This document shows positions 8,824-17,838 of a stretch of 61,981 nt of DNA, one piece after another. The notes below the pieces were generated by a model. That model was not told the origin of the DNA. It searched no databases and saw only the letters and a program-made list of their open reading frames with translations. The stretch's first letter is position 1. Every line of letters begins with the position of its first letter. Source of the stretch: Alphaproteobacteria bacterium (GTDB lineage: Bacteria > Pseudomonadota > Alphaproteobacteria > Micavibrionales > Micavibrionaceae). Made by a program: the position numbers and the translations under genes. The stretch lies in assembly GCA_021775915.1 (NCBI GenBank), contig JAJFGW010000010.1, positions 1-61,981 on the forward strand, in the 5' to 3' direction.

Positions 8824-9579
8824 ATGCCGCAAGAAACACAGCAAAAAAATGGACTGATTAAAATAGGAGATTTTTTCTTCAAGTGGAGAAATATCGTTTT
8901 TCCTGTTGTTCTATTGTCTTTGTTTATTTCTTTTCCGCCTCCTGCTGAATATTTCGGGTCGGCTATGCTGGAAAGCGGCAAAGACGCTGCGGCTTTGTTG
9001 CTTGTGCTTGCGGGGTTGGGACTTCGTGCTGCGACCATAGGCTGGGCTTATATAAAGCGTGGCGGACTGAATAAGCAGGTTTATGCAGACAAGCTGGTGA
9101 CGAGCGGATTCTTTGGCTTAAGCCGTAACCCGCTTTATGTCGGCAATATGATGATTTATGCCGGGATATTTATTTTTCATGGCCACCCTGCTGTTATTCT
9201 TATCGGCATAGCACTGTATTACTTTATTTATGAAAGCATTATCGCCGCCGAAGAATGTTTCCTGAAGCAGAAATTCGGTGAAGATTATCTGGAGTATTGC
9301 AAAAAGGTGCCGCGCTGGCGTCTTGATTTTTCAAATTACAAAGACTCTACGGCAGGCATGTCATTCAGCTTTGTGCGCGCCGTTGTGAAGGATTACACAA
9401 CGATCTTTAATGCTTTTCTGGCTCTTGTTGTGATTGAGATGATTGAGAATTATCTCTTTTATCCTACGGATGTATTTATAAAAACGGCGCAAAATGGCGG
9501 TGTCTTTATGGCCGTTTTGCTCAGTGGCGTTATTATTATCAAGCTGATGAAGAAAAATGGTAAGCTCAAACAATCATGA
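8824..9579 (+). CDS. Isoprenylcysteine carboxyl methyltransferase / phospholipid methyltransferase family membrane protein
   Basis: 251 aa with about six membrane segments. The family signature is clear: GFFGLSRNPLYVGNM, then E(x)n with AAEECFLKQKFGEDYLEYC and VPRW, the pattern of the ICMT/PEMT superfamily that methylates lipids or small molecules with SAM. The substrate cannot be named. The reading frame is open from 8569, but that part overlaps cmoA. The ATG at 8824 has AAAAGGA 6-7 bases upstream and is the likely start. Its stop overlaps the next ATG (ATGA), indicating coupling to the GTP-cyclohydrolase-like gene. Confidence 0.82.
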   Translation: MPQETQQKNGLIKIGDFFFKWRNIVFPVVLLSLFISFPPPAEYFGSAMLESGKDAAALLLVLAGLGLRAATIGWAYIKRGGLNKQVYADKLVTSGFFGLSRNPLYVGNMMIYAGIFIFHGHPAVILIGIALYYFIYESIIAAEECFLKQKFGEDYLEYCKKVPRWRLDFSNYKDSTAGMSFSFVRAVVKDYTTIFNAFLALVVIEMIENYLFYPTDVFIKTAQNGGVFMAVLLSGVIIIKLMKKNGKLKQS

Positions 9580-10844
9580 AGAAAAATAAGACCAGCAACC
9601 CATCTCATATTGTGCTGACATCGCATCCGCCAAAGGATGGCGGTAACGTACCCAAAATTGAGTGGGGCGCGGAAAAGCTTAAGTCGCGCGGGCCGCTGAT
9701 TGCTAGTATGGCCGACCGGGCCAGCTCGAACGTGATTGGTGCCTATGCCGGGGCTTATTCTGTTTACCGCGCCGTGTCTGTGGCAACGGGGGATCTTGAT
9801 CCGCTGCATGTGCCGGATTTGCACAATACAGCGCCCGCCGAGCCGATTGGCCCTCACCCGCAATGGTTTGAAGAAAACAGGATCGTCAGCCTTGACCCGT
9901 GGGGGCATATGGCAGGCGCAGCGTTTGATGATTTACGGCAAAAAGGTCTTGATGTGCGTCCGACTATTGCCGTGACCAAGGCCCATATTAATATGCCGGA
10001 AATTCATGAGGCCGTGGCTGCCGGGCGGCTTAAGCCCGATGGAAAAATCTTGAAAGAAAATGGGGATGTCCGCGTGACCAAAGCCGCGATTGATCCAGTC
10101 TGGCATTTGCCCGGCATTGCACATCGGCTTGATGTTGATGAAAATGATTTGCGCCGCAGCTTGTTTGAAAATTCAGGCGGCATGTTCCCGGAGCTTGTAA
10201 CGCGCCCTGATTTAAAAGTTTTTCTTCCCCCGATTGGCGGGCACACGGTTTATATGATGGGTGATGTGTCAACAATTCATGATCCAAGTGTGCCGCTTGG
10301 GTGTCGTTTGCACGATGAGTGTAATGGCTCGGACGTGTTTGGGTCTGATATCTGTACGTGCCGCCCTTATTTGTGCCATGGCATTGAAATTGCGATTGAA
10401 ACGGCGCAAGCGGGCGGGAACGGGCTGATTATTTATAATCGTAAAGAAGGCCGCGCTTTGGGTGAGGTTGCAAAGTTCCTGGTCTATAATGCCCGCAAGC
10501 GGCAGGAAGGTGGCGATAGCGCCGCTAAGTATTTCGAACGCACGGAATGTGTTGCGGGTGTGCAGGATATGCGTTTCCAGGAATTGATGCCTGATATTTT
10601 TAATTGGCTCGGTATTACTAAAATAGATCGTTTTGCCTCGATGAGCGATATGAAGCATGATGCCATTGCCAGCCATGGCATTGAAATTGTCGAACGTATT
10701 CCGATCCCGCCGGAGCTAATTCCCGCAGATGCCGCGGTGGAGATGGAAGCTAAAAAAGCGGCCGGTTATTTTGTCCCTGATGAAGACCAAATTGCAGATA
10801 AAGACGCGCTAAAGGATGTTCAGGGACGTAAGCTCGATGAGTAA
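9576..10844 (+). CDS. GTP cyclohydrolase II-like protein, probable uracil-catabolism URC1 type
   Basis: 422 aa. The C-terminal half is a RibA-type GTP cyclohydrolase II domain with the three zinc cysteines in place (DEC, then DICTC in the block DECNGSDVFGSDICTC) and a modified nucleotide-binding block YNRKEGRALGEV. An N-terminal ~200-residue extension is absent from the ~200-aa riboflavin enzyme RibA, and there are no rib genes around it. This size and architecture, and a uracil phosphoribosyltransferase two genes downstream, match the URC1 proteins of the URC pyrimidine-degradation pathway. The assignment to URC is inference; the domain assignment is firm. It overlaps the preceding gene by 4 bases. 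Confidence 0.8.
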   Translation: MKKNKTSNPSHIVLTSHPPKDGGNVPKIEWGAEKLKSRGPLIASMADRASSNVIGAYAGAYSVYRAVSVATGDLDPLHVPDLHNTAPAEPIGPHPQWFEENRIVSLDPWGHMAGAAFDDLRQKGLDVRPTIAVTKAHINMPEIHEAVAAGRLKPDGKILKENGDVRVTKAAIDPVWHLPGIAHRLDVDENDLRRSLFENSGGMFPELVTRPDLKVFLPPIGGHTVYMMGDVSTIHDPSVPLGCRLHDECNGSDVFGSDICTCRPYLCHGIEIAIETAQAGGNGLIIYNRKEGRALGEVAKFLVYNARKRQEGGDSAAKYFERTECVAGVQDMRFQELMPDIFNWLGITKIDRFASMSDMKHDAIASHGIEIVERIPIPPELIPADAAVEMEAKKAAGYFVPDEDQIADKDALKDVQGRKLDE

Positions 10845-10850
10845 TGCTCT

Positions 10851-11534
10851 ATGAAACTAAAATATGTTTCGATCACCGGCGCTGATGATGAAGTGAATAT
10901 TGAGGATCTCAACGCCATTTCTGATCAATACCCGTTTGTCGAATGGGCGATCTTATTGTTGCCGGAGCAGGAGGGAAGCAGTCGCTTCCCTACAATTGAC
11001 TGGATCAAAAACTTTACCAAAAAATATAAAGGGGCACATAAAGCTATGCATTTGTGCGGCGATGTCTTTCTTGGCTTTGTTGAAAATGATCCGGGGGTTT
11101 TGGCTTTGATGCAAGGCTTCAACCGTGTCCAGCTCAATCTTGAATTTGGCGATGTTGAAGGAAAATATGACTTGAGTGCACTGTTTGCACAAATAAAAGC
11201 GCATCCCGAATTTGAATTTATTATCCAGTACACCGATAAAAACAACGGCCTTTTGTCGCTTTTGCACGATATTCCCAATCATGCCGTCTTGTTTGATGAA
11301 TCTGCCGGGACCGGCCTTTCGCCAAAGTTTTGGCCCGCCCCCCTTGAAGGGCATTTCTGTGGTTATGCCGGTGGCATTAATCCGGACAATGTCGCGCAAA
11401 ATATTGATATGATTGCGCAGGCCGCAGGTGATTATGAGACATGGATCGACATGGAAAGCGGCGTACGTACGGACGATCGCTTTGACCTTGAAAAGGTTAG
11501 ACAGGTGCTCAAAATAACGGCAGCAGAAAGGTAA
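10851..11534 (+). CDS. TrpF-like (phosphoribosylanthranilate isomerase-like) TIM-barrel protein
   Basis: 227 aa. Its pattern resembles phosphoribosylanthranilate isomerases: a C-terminal GYAGGINPDNV block similar to the AGGLNPENV loop of TrpF, and WIDMESGVRT close to the VDxSSGVE phosphate-binding end. The N-terminal catalytic Cys region of TrpF (KICG) is not found; instead HLCGDVF occurs near residue 65. There are no trp genes around. It sits 6 bases after the URC1-like gene and 8 bases before upp, so it probably works with them on a phosphoribosyl intermediate. That role is inference. Confidence 0.6.
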   Translation: MKLKYVSITGADDEVNIEDLNAISDQYPFVEWAILLLPEQEGSSRFPTIDWIKNFTKKYKGAHKAMHLCGDVFLGFVENDPGVLALMQGFNRVQLNLEFGDVEGKYDLSALFAQIKAHPEFEFIIQYTDKNNGLLSLLHDIPNHAVLFDESAGTGLSPKFWPAPLEGHFCGYAGGINPDNVAQNIDMIAQAAGDYETWIDMESGVRTDDRFDLEKVRQVLKITAAER

Positions 11535-11542
11535 TGTAAGAA

Positions 11543-12178
11543 ATGACCGACAAAAATGTACATATCATCGACCATCCTTTGATCCGGCATAAACTTTCGC
11601 ATTTGCGGAATAAAGAGACGCCGGGGCATGTGTTCCGTGAGCTTATGCGTGAGATTGCTTTGTTGCTGGGTTATGAGGTTCTGCGTGACTTGCAAACAAA
11701 AGAAACCACCATTGAAACACCGATGGAGGAGATGAAAACGGAAGTTCTGGATGGCCGGAAGCTCTGTATCGTCCCTATTTTGCGTGCAGGGAATGGTTTG
11801 CTTAACGGCTTGCTGGAACTCATGCCGTTGGCTGAGGTTGGACATATTGGCCTGTATCGCGACCCGGATACATTGATCCCGGTGGAGTATTACTTAAAGC
11901 TGCCTGATAATATGCATGAGCGGCAGGTGATTATTGTGGATCCGATGCTGGCGACGGGAAAATCCGCAATTGCCGCGATTGACCGCTTGCGTGATCAAGA
12001 TACGGTAAATGTTAAATTCCTGTGCCTTGTTGCTGCTCCGGAAGGGGTTGCGGCGCTGCATGAGGCCTATCCAGATATTCCGATTTATACAGCTGCGGTT
12101 GATCGTGAGCTCAATGAAGAAGGCTTTATCCTGCCTGGAATCGGCGATGCCGGTGACCGTATTTACGGCACGAAGTAA
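11543..12178 (+). CDS. upp: Uracil phosphoribosyltransferase
   Basis: 211 aa, typical length. It converts uracil and PRPP to UMP. Visible blocks: HPLIRHKLSHLRN at the N terminus, the family's TPM-EE and VPILRAGNGLLNGLLELMP, the PRPP-binding loop VDPMLATGKSAIAAI, and the C-terminal uracil-binding region GFILPGIGDAGDRIYGT. In a cluster with a URC1-type GTP-cyclohydrolase-like protein it may serve uracil degradation (URC6 role) as well as salvage. It ends 11 bases before the convergent fdhD. Confidence 0.95.
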   Translation: MTDKNVHIIDHPLIRHKLSHLRNKETPGHVFRELMREIALLLGYEVLRDLQTKETTIETPMEEMKTEVLDGRKLCIVPILRAGNGLLNGLLELMPLAEVGHIGLYRDPDTLIPVEYYLKLPDNMHERQVIIVDPMLATGKSAIAAIDRLRDQDTVNVKFLCLVAAPEGVAALHEAYPDIPIYTAAVDRELNEEGFILPGIGDAGDRIYGTK

Positions 12179-12189
12179 TAAGCTTTATT

Positions 12190-12993
12190 TTATATGATTT
12201 TTTCGGCGTGGCTGAAGACCATAAATTTTTCTTTTCTGGCGAGCGCGACCAGTGTCAAGTTGGCCTCTTCTGCCAGTTCTACGGCCAGAGTTGTCGGCGC
12301 GGAAATGGCCACTAACACCGGCGCGCCGAAAGCCACTGTTTTTTGCACCATTTCAAAGCTACAGCGGCTGGTGAGTAGTGCAAACCCGCTTTGCGGGTCA
12401 ATGCCCTCTTTGACTGCCGCACCGATCATTTTGTCCAGTGCGTTATGGCGGCCAACATCTTCACGGGCGAGCATAATATTGCCCTCTGTATCGACAAAGG
12501 CTGCGCCATGCACCGCGCCGGTTATCATTTTTTCCGGCTGGTATTCATGTAAATTATCATAGGCCTTATAAATGGCGCCGGAAGAAATTTGCAGAGAGTT
12601 TTGAACCGGCGGCAAAGGACGAACCGCTTCCTCCAGGCTTTCAATACCGCACAGGCTACAGGATGTTGTGCCGGTTAAATTTCGCTTTCTACGCAAGACC
12701 CCCATAAATTTTTCTTCCGGGATTTGCATGGTCAGCAGAAGACCATTTTCTTCTTCCCGGACGCCAATGGATTGCATGTCTTCTGCGCCGTTTATAATGC
12801 CTTCACTCAGGCTAAACCCTAATGCAAAATCTTTTAAATCTTCGGGTGTGACCATCATGACCGCATGAGAAACGCCGTTATAAACAAGAGCAACGGGTAC
12901 TTCAGAAGCTATCTCTTTTTGGATGTCATGCTCCTGCTGCGCCGTACGGCTATGGGCGTTTACAGCGATATGTCCGGCGCGTGCGTAATTCAT
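12190..12993 (-). CDS. fdhD: Formate dehydrogenase accessory sulfurtransferase FdhD
   Basis: 267 aa. FdhD transfers sulfur from a cysteine desulfurase to the molybdenum cofactor of formate dehydrogenases. Seen: the EVPVALVYNGVSHAVMMVTPEDL N-terminal block (split), the CxxC sulfur-carrier motif in TTSCSLCG, and HGAAFVD, REDVGRHNALDKMIG and TSRCSFEMVQK in the C-terminal domain. The gene follows fdsA with a 3-base gap and corresponds to fdsC of other alphaproteobacteria. Confidence 0.94.
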   Translation of the reverse strand: MNYARAGHIAVNAHSRTAQQEHDIQKEIASEVPVALVYNGVSHAVMMVTPEDLKDFALGFSLSEGIINGAEDMQSIGVREEENGLLLTMQIPEEKFMGVLRRKRNLTGTTSCSLCGIESLEEAVRPLPPVQNSLQISSGAIYKAYDNLHEYQPEKMITGAVHGAAFVDTEGNIMLAREDVGRHNALDKMIGAAVKEGIDPQSGFALLTSRCSFEMVQKTVAFGAPVLVAISAPTTLAVELAEEANLTLVALARKEKFMVFSHAEKII

Positions 12994-12996
12994 AAC

Positions 12997-15834
12997 TTAC
13001 TCCGCATCGGCTGCAAGGCGCGGTTCGGCTTCATGAGATTGCCGCACTTTTTTCTGCCAGTCCGATAATTCATTGGTTAGGCGCACCTCAACGGCAACGA
13101 CTTTATATTCCGGGCATTCGGTCGCCCAGTCTGAATGCTTGGTCGTAATGACGTTTGTTGCGCTTTCGGCAAAATGGAAGCTGGTGTAGAGAATGCCGGG
13201 TTGCAGGCGTTCTGATATTTTGACCCGCAGGCTAATCTCGCCGCTACGGCTTTGGATAGATACCAAGTCACCGTCAGATATGCCGCGCTGCTCGGCATCA
13301 TGTTCGTGGATTTCCAGCAAATCTTCATCGCACCATATGTTATTGGCCGTACGCCGGGTTTGGGTTCCGACATTATATTGCGCTAAAATACGTCCCGTGG
13401 TCAGGATGAGTGGGAATTTTCGCGAGGTTTTATCTTCGGTCGGGACAAACTCGGTAAGCATAAACCGTCCCGGATTTCTTACAATACGGTCTATATGCAT
13501 CACCGGCGTGCCTTCCGGCATTTCATCGTTACACGGCCATTGTACGCTCCCCAAAGCCTCAAGCTTTTCGTAGCTGACGCCGGAAAAGGCAGGCGTCGTG
13601 CGTGCAATTTCATCCATTATTTCTGACGGGTGACTGTAATTCATATCGTAGCCCATCGCTTTGGATAGGGCCATTGTGCCCTCCCAGTCTGCTTTCTCGC
13701 CAAGCGGCGCCATAATTTTGCGGATACGGTTAATGCGCCGTTCGGCATTGATGAAGCTGCCATCTTTTTCGAGGAAGGAAGATCCGGGCAAAAAGACATG
13801 CGCATATTTTGATGTTTCGTTAAGGAATATATCGTGGATGACCACGCATTCCATCGCTTCTAATCCCTCTGCGATGTGCTGGCTGTTCGGGTCGGACTGG
13901 ATAATATCCTCGCCCTGAATGTAAATACCTTTAAAGGACCCGGCGCAGGCCGCGTCAATCATGTTAGGGATACGCAAGCCCGGTTCAGCATCAAGCGTTA
14001 CGTTCCAGTCTTTTTCAAAAACTTCGCGCGCAACGTCATCGCTAACGGAGCGGTATCCGGGAAGCTGGTGCGGGAAACCGCCAACATCGCACGCGCCTTG
14101 TACGTTATTTTGACCACGCAAAGGATTAACGCCGACGCCTGTGCGACCGAGATTTCCTGTCGCCATCGCCAGATTAGCCAGCCCCATCACGGCGGTCGAG
14201 CCTTGAGAATGTTCGGTAATACCCAGCCCGTAATAAATGGCGCCGTTTTTAGCGCGGGCGTAAAGTCGGGCGGCTTCTCTAACCTCTTCTGCCGGAACGC
14301 CAGTTAGTTTTTCCATTTCTTCAGGCGCATTTTTAGGGTCGGAAACAAATTTTTTCCAAACTTCAAAGTCTTCACAGCGCTCTTTTATGAATTTTTCATC
14401 GGCTAGTTTCTCTGTCACAATGACGTGCGCTAAGGCATTGAGCATGGCGACATTGGTGCCGGGCAATAAAGGCAAATGATGCGCGGCTTTGATGTGCGGA
14501 GACTCTACAAGCGCCAGTTTGCGCGGGTCGATGACAATAATTTGCGCCCCTTCCCGCAGGCGTTTTTTCAGGCGCGAGGCAAAAACCGGGTGTGCATCTG
14601 TTGGATTGGCCCCGATCAGTAGAATAACATCGGCGTCTGCAACAGACGCAAAATTTTGTGTTCCGGCAGAGGTGCCCAGCGTTTGGCTTAGACCGTATCC
14701 GGTTGGCGCATGACAAACGCGGGCGCAATTGTCGATATTGTTATTGCCAAAGGCCGCGCGCACCAATTTTTGGACCAGAAATGTTTCCTCGACCGTGCAG
14801 CGCGAAGATGTAATGCCGCCAATGGCTTTTACGCCATGGTCTTTTTGAATGCGTTTGAAGGCATTAGCAGTATAGTCCAGCGCTTCATCCCAGCTAACCT
14901 CACGCCATGGGTCTGTGATTTTGTCGCGGATCATTGGTGTTTTAATCCGGTCTGGATGAGTGGCATAGCCCCAGGCAAAGCGCCCTTTAACGCAGGCATG
15001 TCCTTCGTTGGCATGGCCGTTTTTATACGGCACCATGCGCACGATTTGGTCGCCTTTGATCTCGGCCTTGAGCGAGCAGCCAACACCGCAATAAGCGCAA
15101 GTCGTGACAACAGAATGTTCGCCGATGCCGTGCTCTATGGTGTTTTTTTCCATCAGCGTTGCGGTTGGGCAGACATCAACACAAGCGCCGCAGGACACAC
15201 ATTCTGAATCGATAAAATCTTCGTTTTGGCTCGCCGCAATTTTTGAATCAAAGCCGCGCCCCTCAAGAGTCAGCGCGTGTGTGCCTTGTGTTTCTTCGCA
15301 AGCCCGGACGCAGCGCGAACAGGCAATGCATTTGCTCGGATCAAAAGTAAAATACGGATTGCTTTCGTCTTTTTCTGCCTCCAGATGATTTTCACCCTCA
15401 TAGCCGTAACGCACTTCGCGCAAACCAACCACGCCCGCCATGTCTTGCAGTTCGCAATCACCATTGGCAGCGCAGGTCAGGCAATCCAGAGGGTGATCAG
15501 AGATATAAAGTTCCATCGTGTTACGGCGCAGTTTGGTCAGCTTGTCAGTTTGCGTTTTTACTTTCATACCGCTGGTGACATTGGTATGACACGAGCCGGG
15601 GTAACCCTTTTGTCCTTCGACCTCGACCACGCACATGCGGCAGGAGCCAAAAGCCTTTAGACTGTCTGTTGCACAAAGTTTGGGGATTTGAATATTAAGT
15701 TCGGCAGCCGCGCGCATGACGGAAGTGCCTTCCGGTACAGAAATGCTCTGGCCGTCAATTTCCAGCATTACGGGTTTTTCTGCTTTGCTTTCCGGCGTTC
15801 CGAAATCTTTTTCTTTTGATATAGCCATACTCAC
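12997..15834 (-). CDS. fdsA: NAD-dependent formate dehydrogenase alpha subunit FdsA
   Basis: 945 aa catalytic subunit oxidising formate to CO2. In order: an N-terminal plant-type [2Fe-2S] domain (CATDSLKAFGSCRMC), a His-Cys3 cluster segment (HPLDCLTCAANGDC), a two-cluster ferredoxin domain (CIACSRCVRACEE and CVSCGACVDVCP), then the molybdopterin domain with its own [4Fe-4S] motif (CAYCGVGC). The molybdenum ligand is C374 in NIDNCARVCHAPT, so this is a cysteine, not selenocysteine, enzyme. It overlaps fdsB by 4 bases (GTGA); GTG at 15834 is the coupled start, with an alternative ATG at 15828. Confidence 0.95.
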   Translation of the reverse strand: MSMAISKEKDFGTPESKAEKPVMLEIDGQSISVPEGTSVMRAAAELNIQIPKLCATDSLKAFGSCRMCVVEVEGQKGYPGSCHTNVTSGMKVKTQTDKLTKLRRNTMELYISDHPLDCLTCAANGDCELQDMAGVVGLREVRYGYEGENHLEAEKDESNPYFTFDPSKCIACSRCVRACEETQGTHALTLEGRGFDSKIAASQNEDFIDSECVSCGACVDVCPTATLMEKNTIEHGIGEHSVVTTCAYCGVGCSLKAEIKGDQIVRMVPYKNGHANEGHACVKGRFAWGYATHPDRIKTPMIRDKITDPWREVSWDEALDYTANAFKRIQKDHGVKAIGGITSSRCTVEETFLVQKLVRAAFGNNNIDNCARVCHAPTGYGLSQTLGTSAGTQNFASVADADVILLIGANPTDAHPVFASRLKKRLREGAQIIVIDPRKLALVESPHIKAAHHLPLLPGTNVAMLNALAHVIVTEKLADEKFIKERCEDFEVWKKFVSDPKNAPEEMEKLTGVPAEEVREAARLYARAKNGAIYYGLGITEHSQGSTAVMGLANLAMATGNLGRTGVGVNPLRGQNNVQGACDVGGFPHQLPGYRSVSDDVAREVFEKDWNVTLDAEPGLRIPNMIDAACAGSFKGIYIQGEDIIQSDPNSQHIAEGLEAMECVVIHDIFLNETSKYAHVFLPGSSFLEKDGSFINAERRINRIRKIMAPLGEKADWEGTMALSKAMGYDMNYSHPSEIMDEIARTTPAFSGVSYEKLEALGSVQWPCNDEMPEGTPVMHIDRIVRNPGRFMLTEFVPTEDKTSRKFPLILTTGRILAQYNVGTQTRRTANNIWCDEDLLEIHEHDAEQRGISDGDLVSIQSRSGEISLRVKISERLQPGILYTSFHFAESATNVITTKHSDWATECPEYKVVAVEVRLTNELSDWQKKVRQSHEAEPRLAADAE

Positions 15835-17336
15835 GCCGCCTTCTTTTTAGGAAGCAGGCCAAAATCTTCGGGGAAGTATTTTAACGCGCTTAAAACCGGC
15901 GCCGGGGTCAGGCCGCCCATCGCGCACAGGGAGCCATCAGTCATGACTTCACACAAATCTTCAAGCAGCTCTAAATTTTGGTCGCGTTCTACATTGCTAA
16001 TGATTTTATCAATCACTTCAACTCCGCGCGTAGAGCCAATTCGGCAGGGCGTGCATTTGCCGCAGGATTCAATGGAGCAGAATTCCATCGCATAACGCGC
16101 TTGCTGCGCCATATCAACGCTGTCATCAAACACAACCACGCCGCCATGACCAAGCATTGCGCCTGCTTTGGCAAAATCCTCGTAAGTCATGGGCGTATCA
16201 AACTGGCTTTCATGTAAGTAAGCACCCAGCGGCCCGCCGCATTGCACGGTTTTAATCGGCCTTCCGGTTGCCGTGCCGCCGCCAATACCATAGAGAAGCT
16301 CTTTTAATGAGACGCCAAAATCCATTTCATACAGGCCGGGATACTTAACATTGCCGCAAAGCTGGATCGTTAAAGTGCCCTTGGATTTTCCTGCACCGTG
16401 ATTTTGATAGGCTTTTGCACCTTGCGCTAAAATAAAAGGAATGCTCGCGAGTGTTATAACATTATTCAGCGCTGTCGGTTTACCAAATAGTCCTTCAATG
16501 GCCGGCAAAGGTGGGCGGTAGCGGATCATGCCGCGTTTGCCTTCGAGCGATTCAAGAAGCGCTGTTTCTTCGCCGCAAATATAAGAGCCTGCGCCCATCC
16601 GGATTTCAAGGTCAAAGCCCTTACCCAGATGTCCGGCTTCATAGGCGTTATCAATCGCCTGTTGCAAAATCTTAGCTGTGTTCGGATATTCGGAGCGTAA
16701 GTAAATATAGCCTTGACTGGCTTCTACCGCGCGCGCCGCAATCATCATGCCTTCGATCAGGCAATAGGGGTCGCCTTCCATTATCATGCGATCGGCAAAC
16801 GTGCCACTGTCGCCTTCATCGGCGTTGCAGACAATGTATTTTTTCTCTGACTTTGTATCGAGAACCGTTTGCCATTTTATACCGGTGGGAAAGGCCGCGC
16901 CGCCGCGTCCGCGCAAGCCGGAGTCTTTGACGGCATTCACAATGTCTTGTGGCGATAATTTAAGCGCCTTCTCCAGCGCTTCAAATTTATAGTCTTCGGT
17001 GGACAAAGCGTCGCTCACGCCGCAATTTGCAAAGGTCAAACGGTTTTGGCGTTTAAAGGCCTCAAGCTCTTCCACCTTGCCGAGATATAGGGGGTGCATA
17101 CTCCCGCCTTCAGGAAAGCCTGCTTCAAATAAAGAGGGAATGTCATCAATGCTCACCGGGCCGTAGCCTACGCGCCCTTTATCTGTTTCAACCTCAATCA
17201 AAGACTCTAGCCAGTAAAGCCCCCGGCTGCCATTACGAATAATTTCAATATCAGGATATTTTGCGGTGATTGCGGCCAGAACCTCGTCAGCGCCAAGGGA
17301 GAGGGAAGATGTGTCATGCGGGATATAAATCTTCAC
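15831..17336 (-). CDS. fdsB: Formate dehydrogenase beta subunit FdsB (FMN/NADH-binding)
   Basis: 501 aa, the length typical of FdsB. It is NuoF-like: the glycine-rich NADH/FMN segment RGRGGAAFPTGIKW, EGDSGTFADRMIMEGDP, GAGSYICGEETALLESLEG, and the C-terminal [4Fe-4S] motif ESCGKCTPCRIGSTRG with a more distal LCAMGG. The N-terminal ~100 residues form the thioredoxin-like extension found in Fds/Hox flavin subunits. It passes electrons from FdsA to NAD+. GTG start at 17336 overlaps the fdsG stop (GTGA). Confidence 0.95.
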   Translation of the reverse strand: MKIYIPHDTSSLSLGADEVLAAITAKYPDIEIIRNGSRGLYWLESLIEVETDKGRVGYGPVSIDDIPSLFEAGFPEGGSMHPLYLGKVEELEAFKRQNRLTFANCGVSDALSTEDYKFEALEKALKLSPQDIVNAVKDSGLRGRGGAAFPTGIKWQTVLDTKSEKKYIVCNADEGDSGTFADRMIMEGDPYCLIEGMMIAARAVEASQGYIYLRSEYPNTAKILQQAIDNAYEAGHLGKGFDLEIRMGAGSYICGEETALLESLEGKRGMIRYRPPLPAIEGLFGKPTALNNVITLASIPFILAQGAKAYQNHGAGKSKGTLTIQLCGNVKYPGLYEMDFGVSLKELLYGIGGGTATGRPIKTVQCGGPLGAYLHESQFDTPMTYEDFAKAGAMLGHGGVVVFDDSVDMAQQARYAMEFCSIESCGKCTPCRIGSTRGVEVIDKIISNVERDQNLELLEDLCEVMTDGSLCAMGGLTPAPVLSALKYFPEDFGLLPKKKAA

Positions 17337-17752
17337 GACAGTAGCTCCTCCAGTTTTTCCGGGGTAACGCGGCCATAGGTTTTGTCGTCAATCATAACGG
17401 CAGGGCCGCAGGCGCAATTGCCAAGGCAATAAACCGGTTCCAGCGTCACGTCGCTTCTTTTTATATGGTCTTCCAGCTTGCTCGCCCCCATCGCTTGACA
17501 GGCTTCGGCGCGGCAGATTTTTATAACGCGCTCTGATGGCGGTTTATCACGGAAATCGTGATAGAAGGAAAGCACTCCATGAACATCGGCGCGGGAAAGG
17601 TTCAGTGCTTTGGCAATTTCCGGTACAAAATCCGGGTTGATATAACCAAATTCGGCTTGCAAAGCGTGCAATACCGGCAGTAAAGCTCCCGGTAGGTTAG
17701 CTTTTCCCTGCACGATCTTCTGCGCCGCTTCTGCATTCCAGTTTGTCATCAC
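17333..17752 (-). CDS. fdsG: Formate dehydrogenase gamma subunit FdsG (NuoE-like)
   Basis: 139 aa thioredoxin-like [2Fe-2S] subunit. Conserved blocks: LPVLHALQAEFGYI, VHGVLSFYHDFR, the first cluster cysteines in ICRAEACQAMG and the second pair in YCLGNCACGPAVMI. It is the first gene of the fdsGBA-fdhD operon and lies 86 bp from the divergent P-type ATPase gene. The start is either GTG 17752 or the directly following ATG 17749. Confidence 0.94.
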   Translation of the reverse strand: MMTNWNAEAAQKIVQGKANLPGALLPVLHALQAEFGYINPDFVPEIAKALNLSRADVHGVLSFYHDFRDKPPSERVIKICRAEACQAMGASKLEDHIKRSDVTLEPVYCLGNCACGPAVMIDDKTYGRVTPEKLEELLS

Positions 17753-17767
17753 AATAACCTATATCAA

Positions 17768-17829
17768 GCCCTGTTTTTTGCAAGGGACAGGGCGTAAATG
17801 ATTGTAAGGATTTTCCTTTCCTTTACAAT
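17768..17829 (+). promoter_or_regulatory. Divergent intergenic region with two inverted repeats
   Basis: The 86-bp gap between fdsG and the ATPase gene contains GCCCTG...CAGGGC (17768-17773 and 17788-17793) and ATTGTAAGG...CCTTTACAAT (17801-17809 and 17820-17829). The second is imperfect by one base and ends 9 bases before the ATPase start. Such dyads in a divergent promoter region are candidate regulator-binding sites. No regulator gene is adjacent and no clear -35/-10 pair was seen. Confidence 0.35.
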
Positions 17830-17838
17830 AAAGGCGAC

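Noticed and set aside
9576-10844. Riboflavin biosynthesis RibA
   Set aside because: No rib genes nearby, a ~200-residue N-terminal extension and association with upp fit the URC1 type better.
12997-15834. Selenocysteine formate dehydrogenase
   Set aside because: The molybdenum ligand codon at 14713-14715 is Cys (TGT on the minus strand), not TGA.
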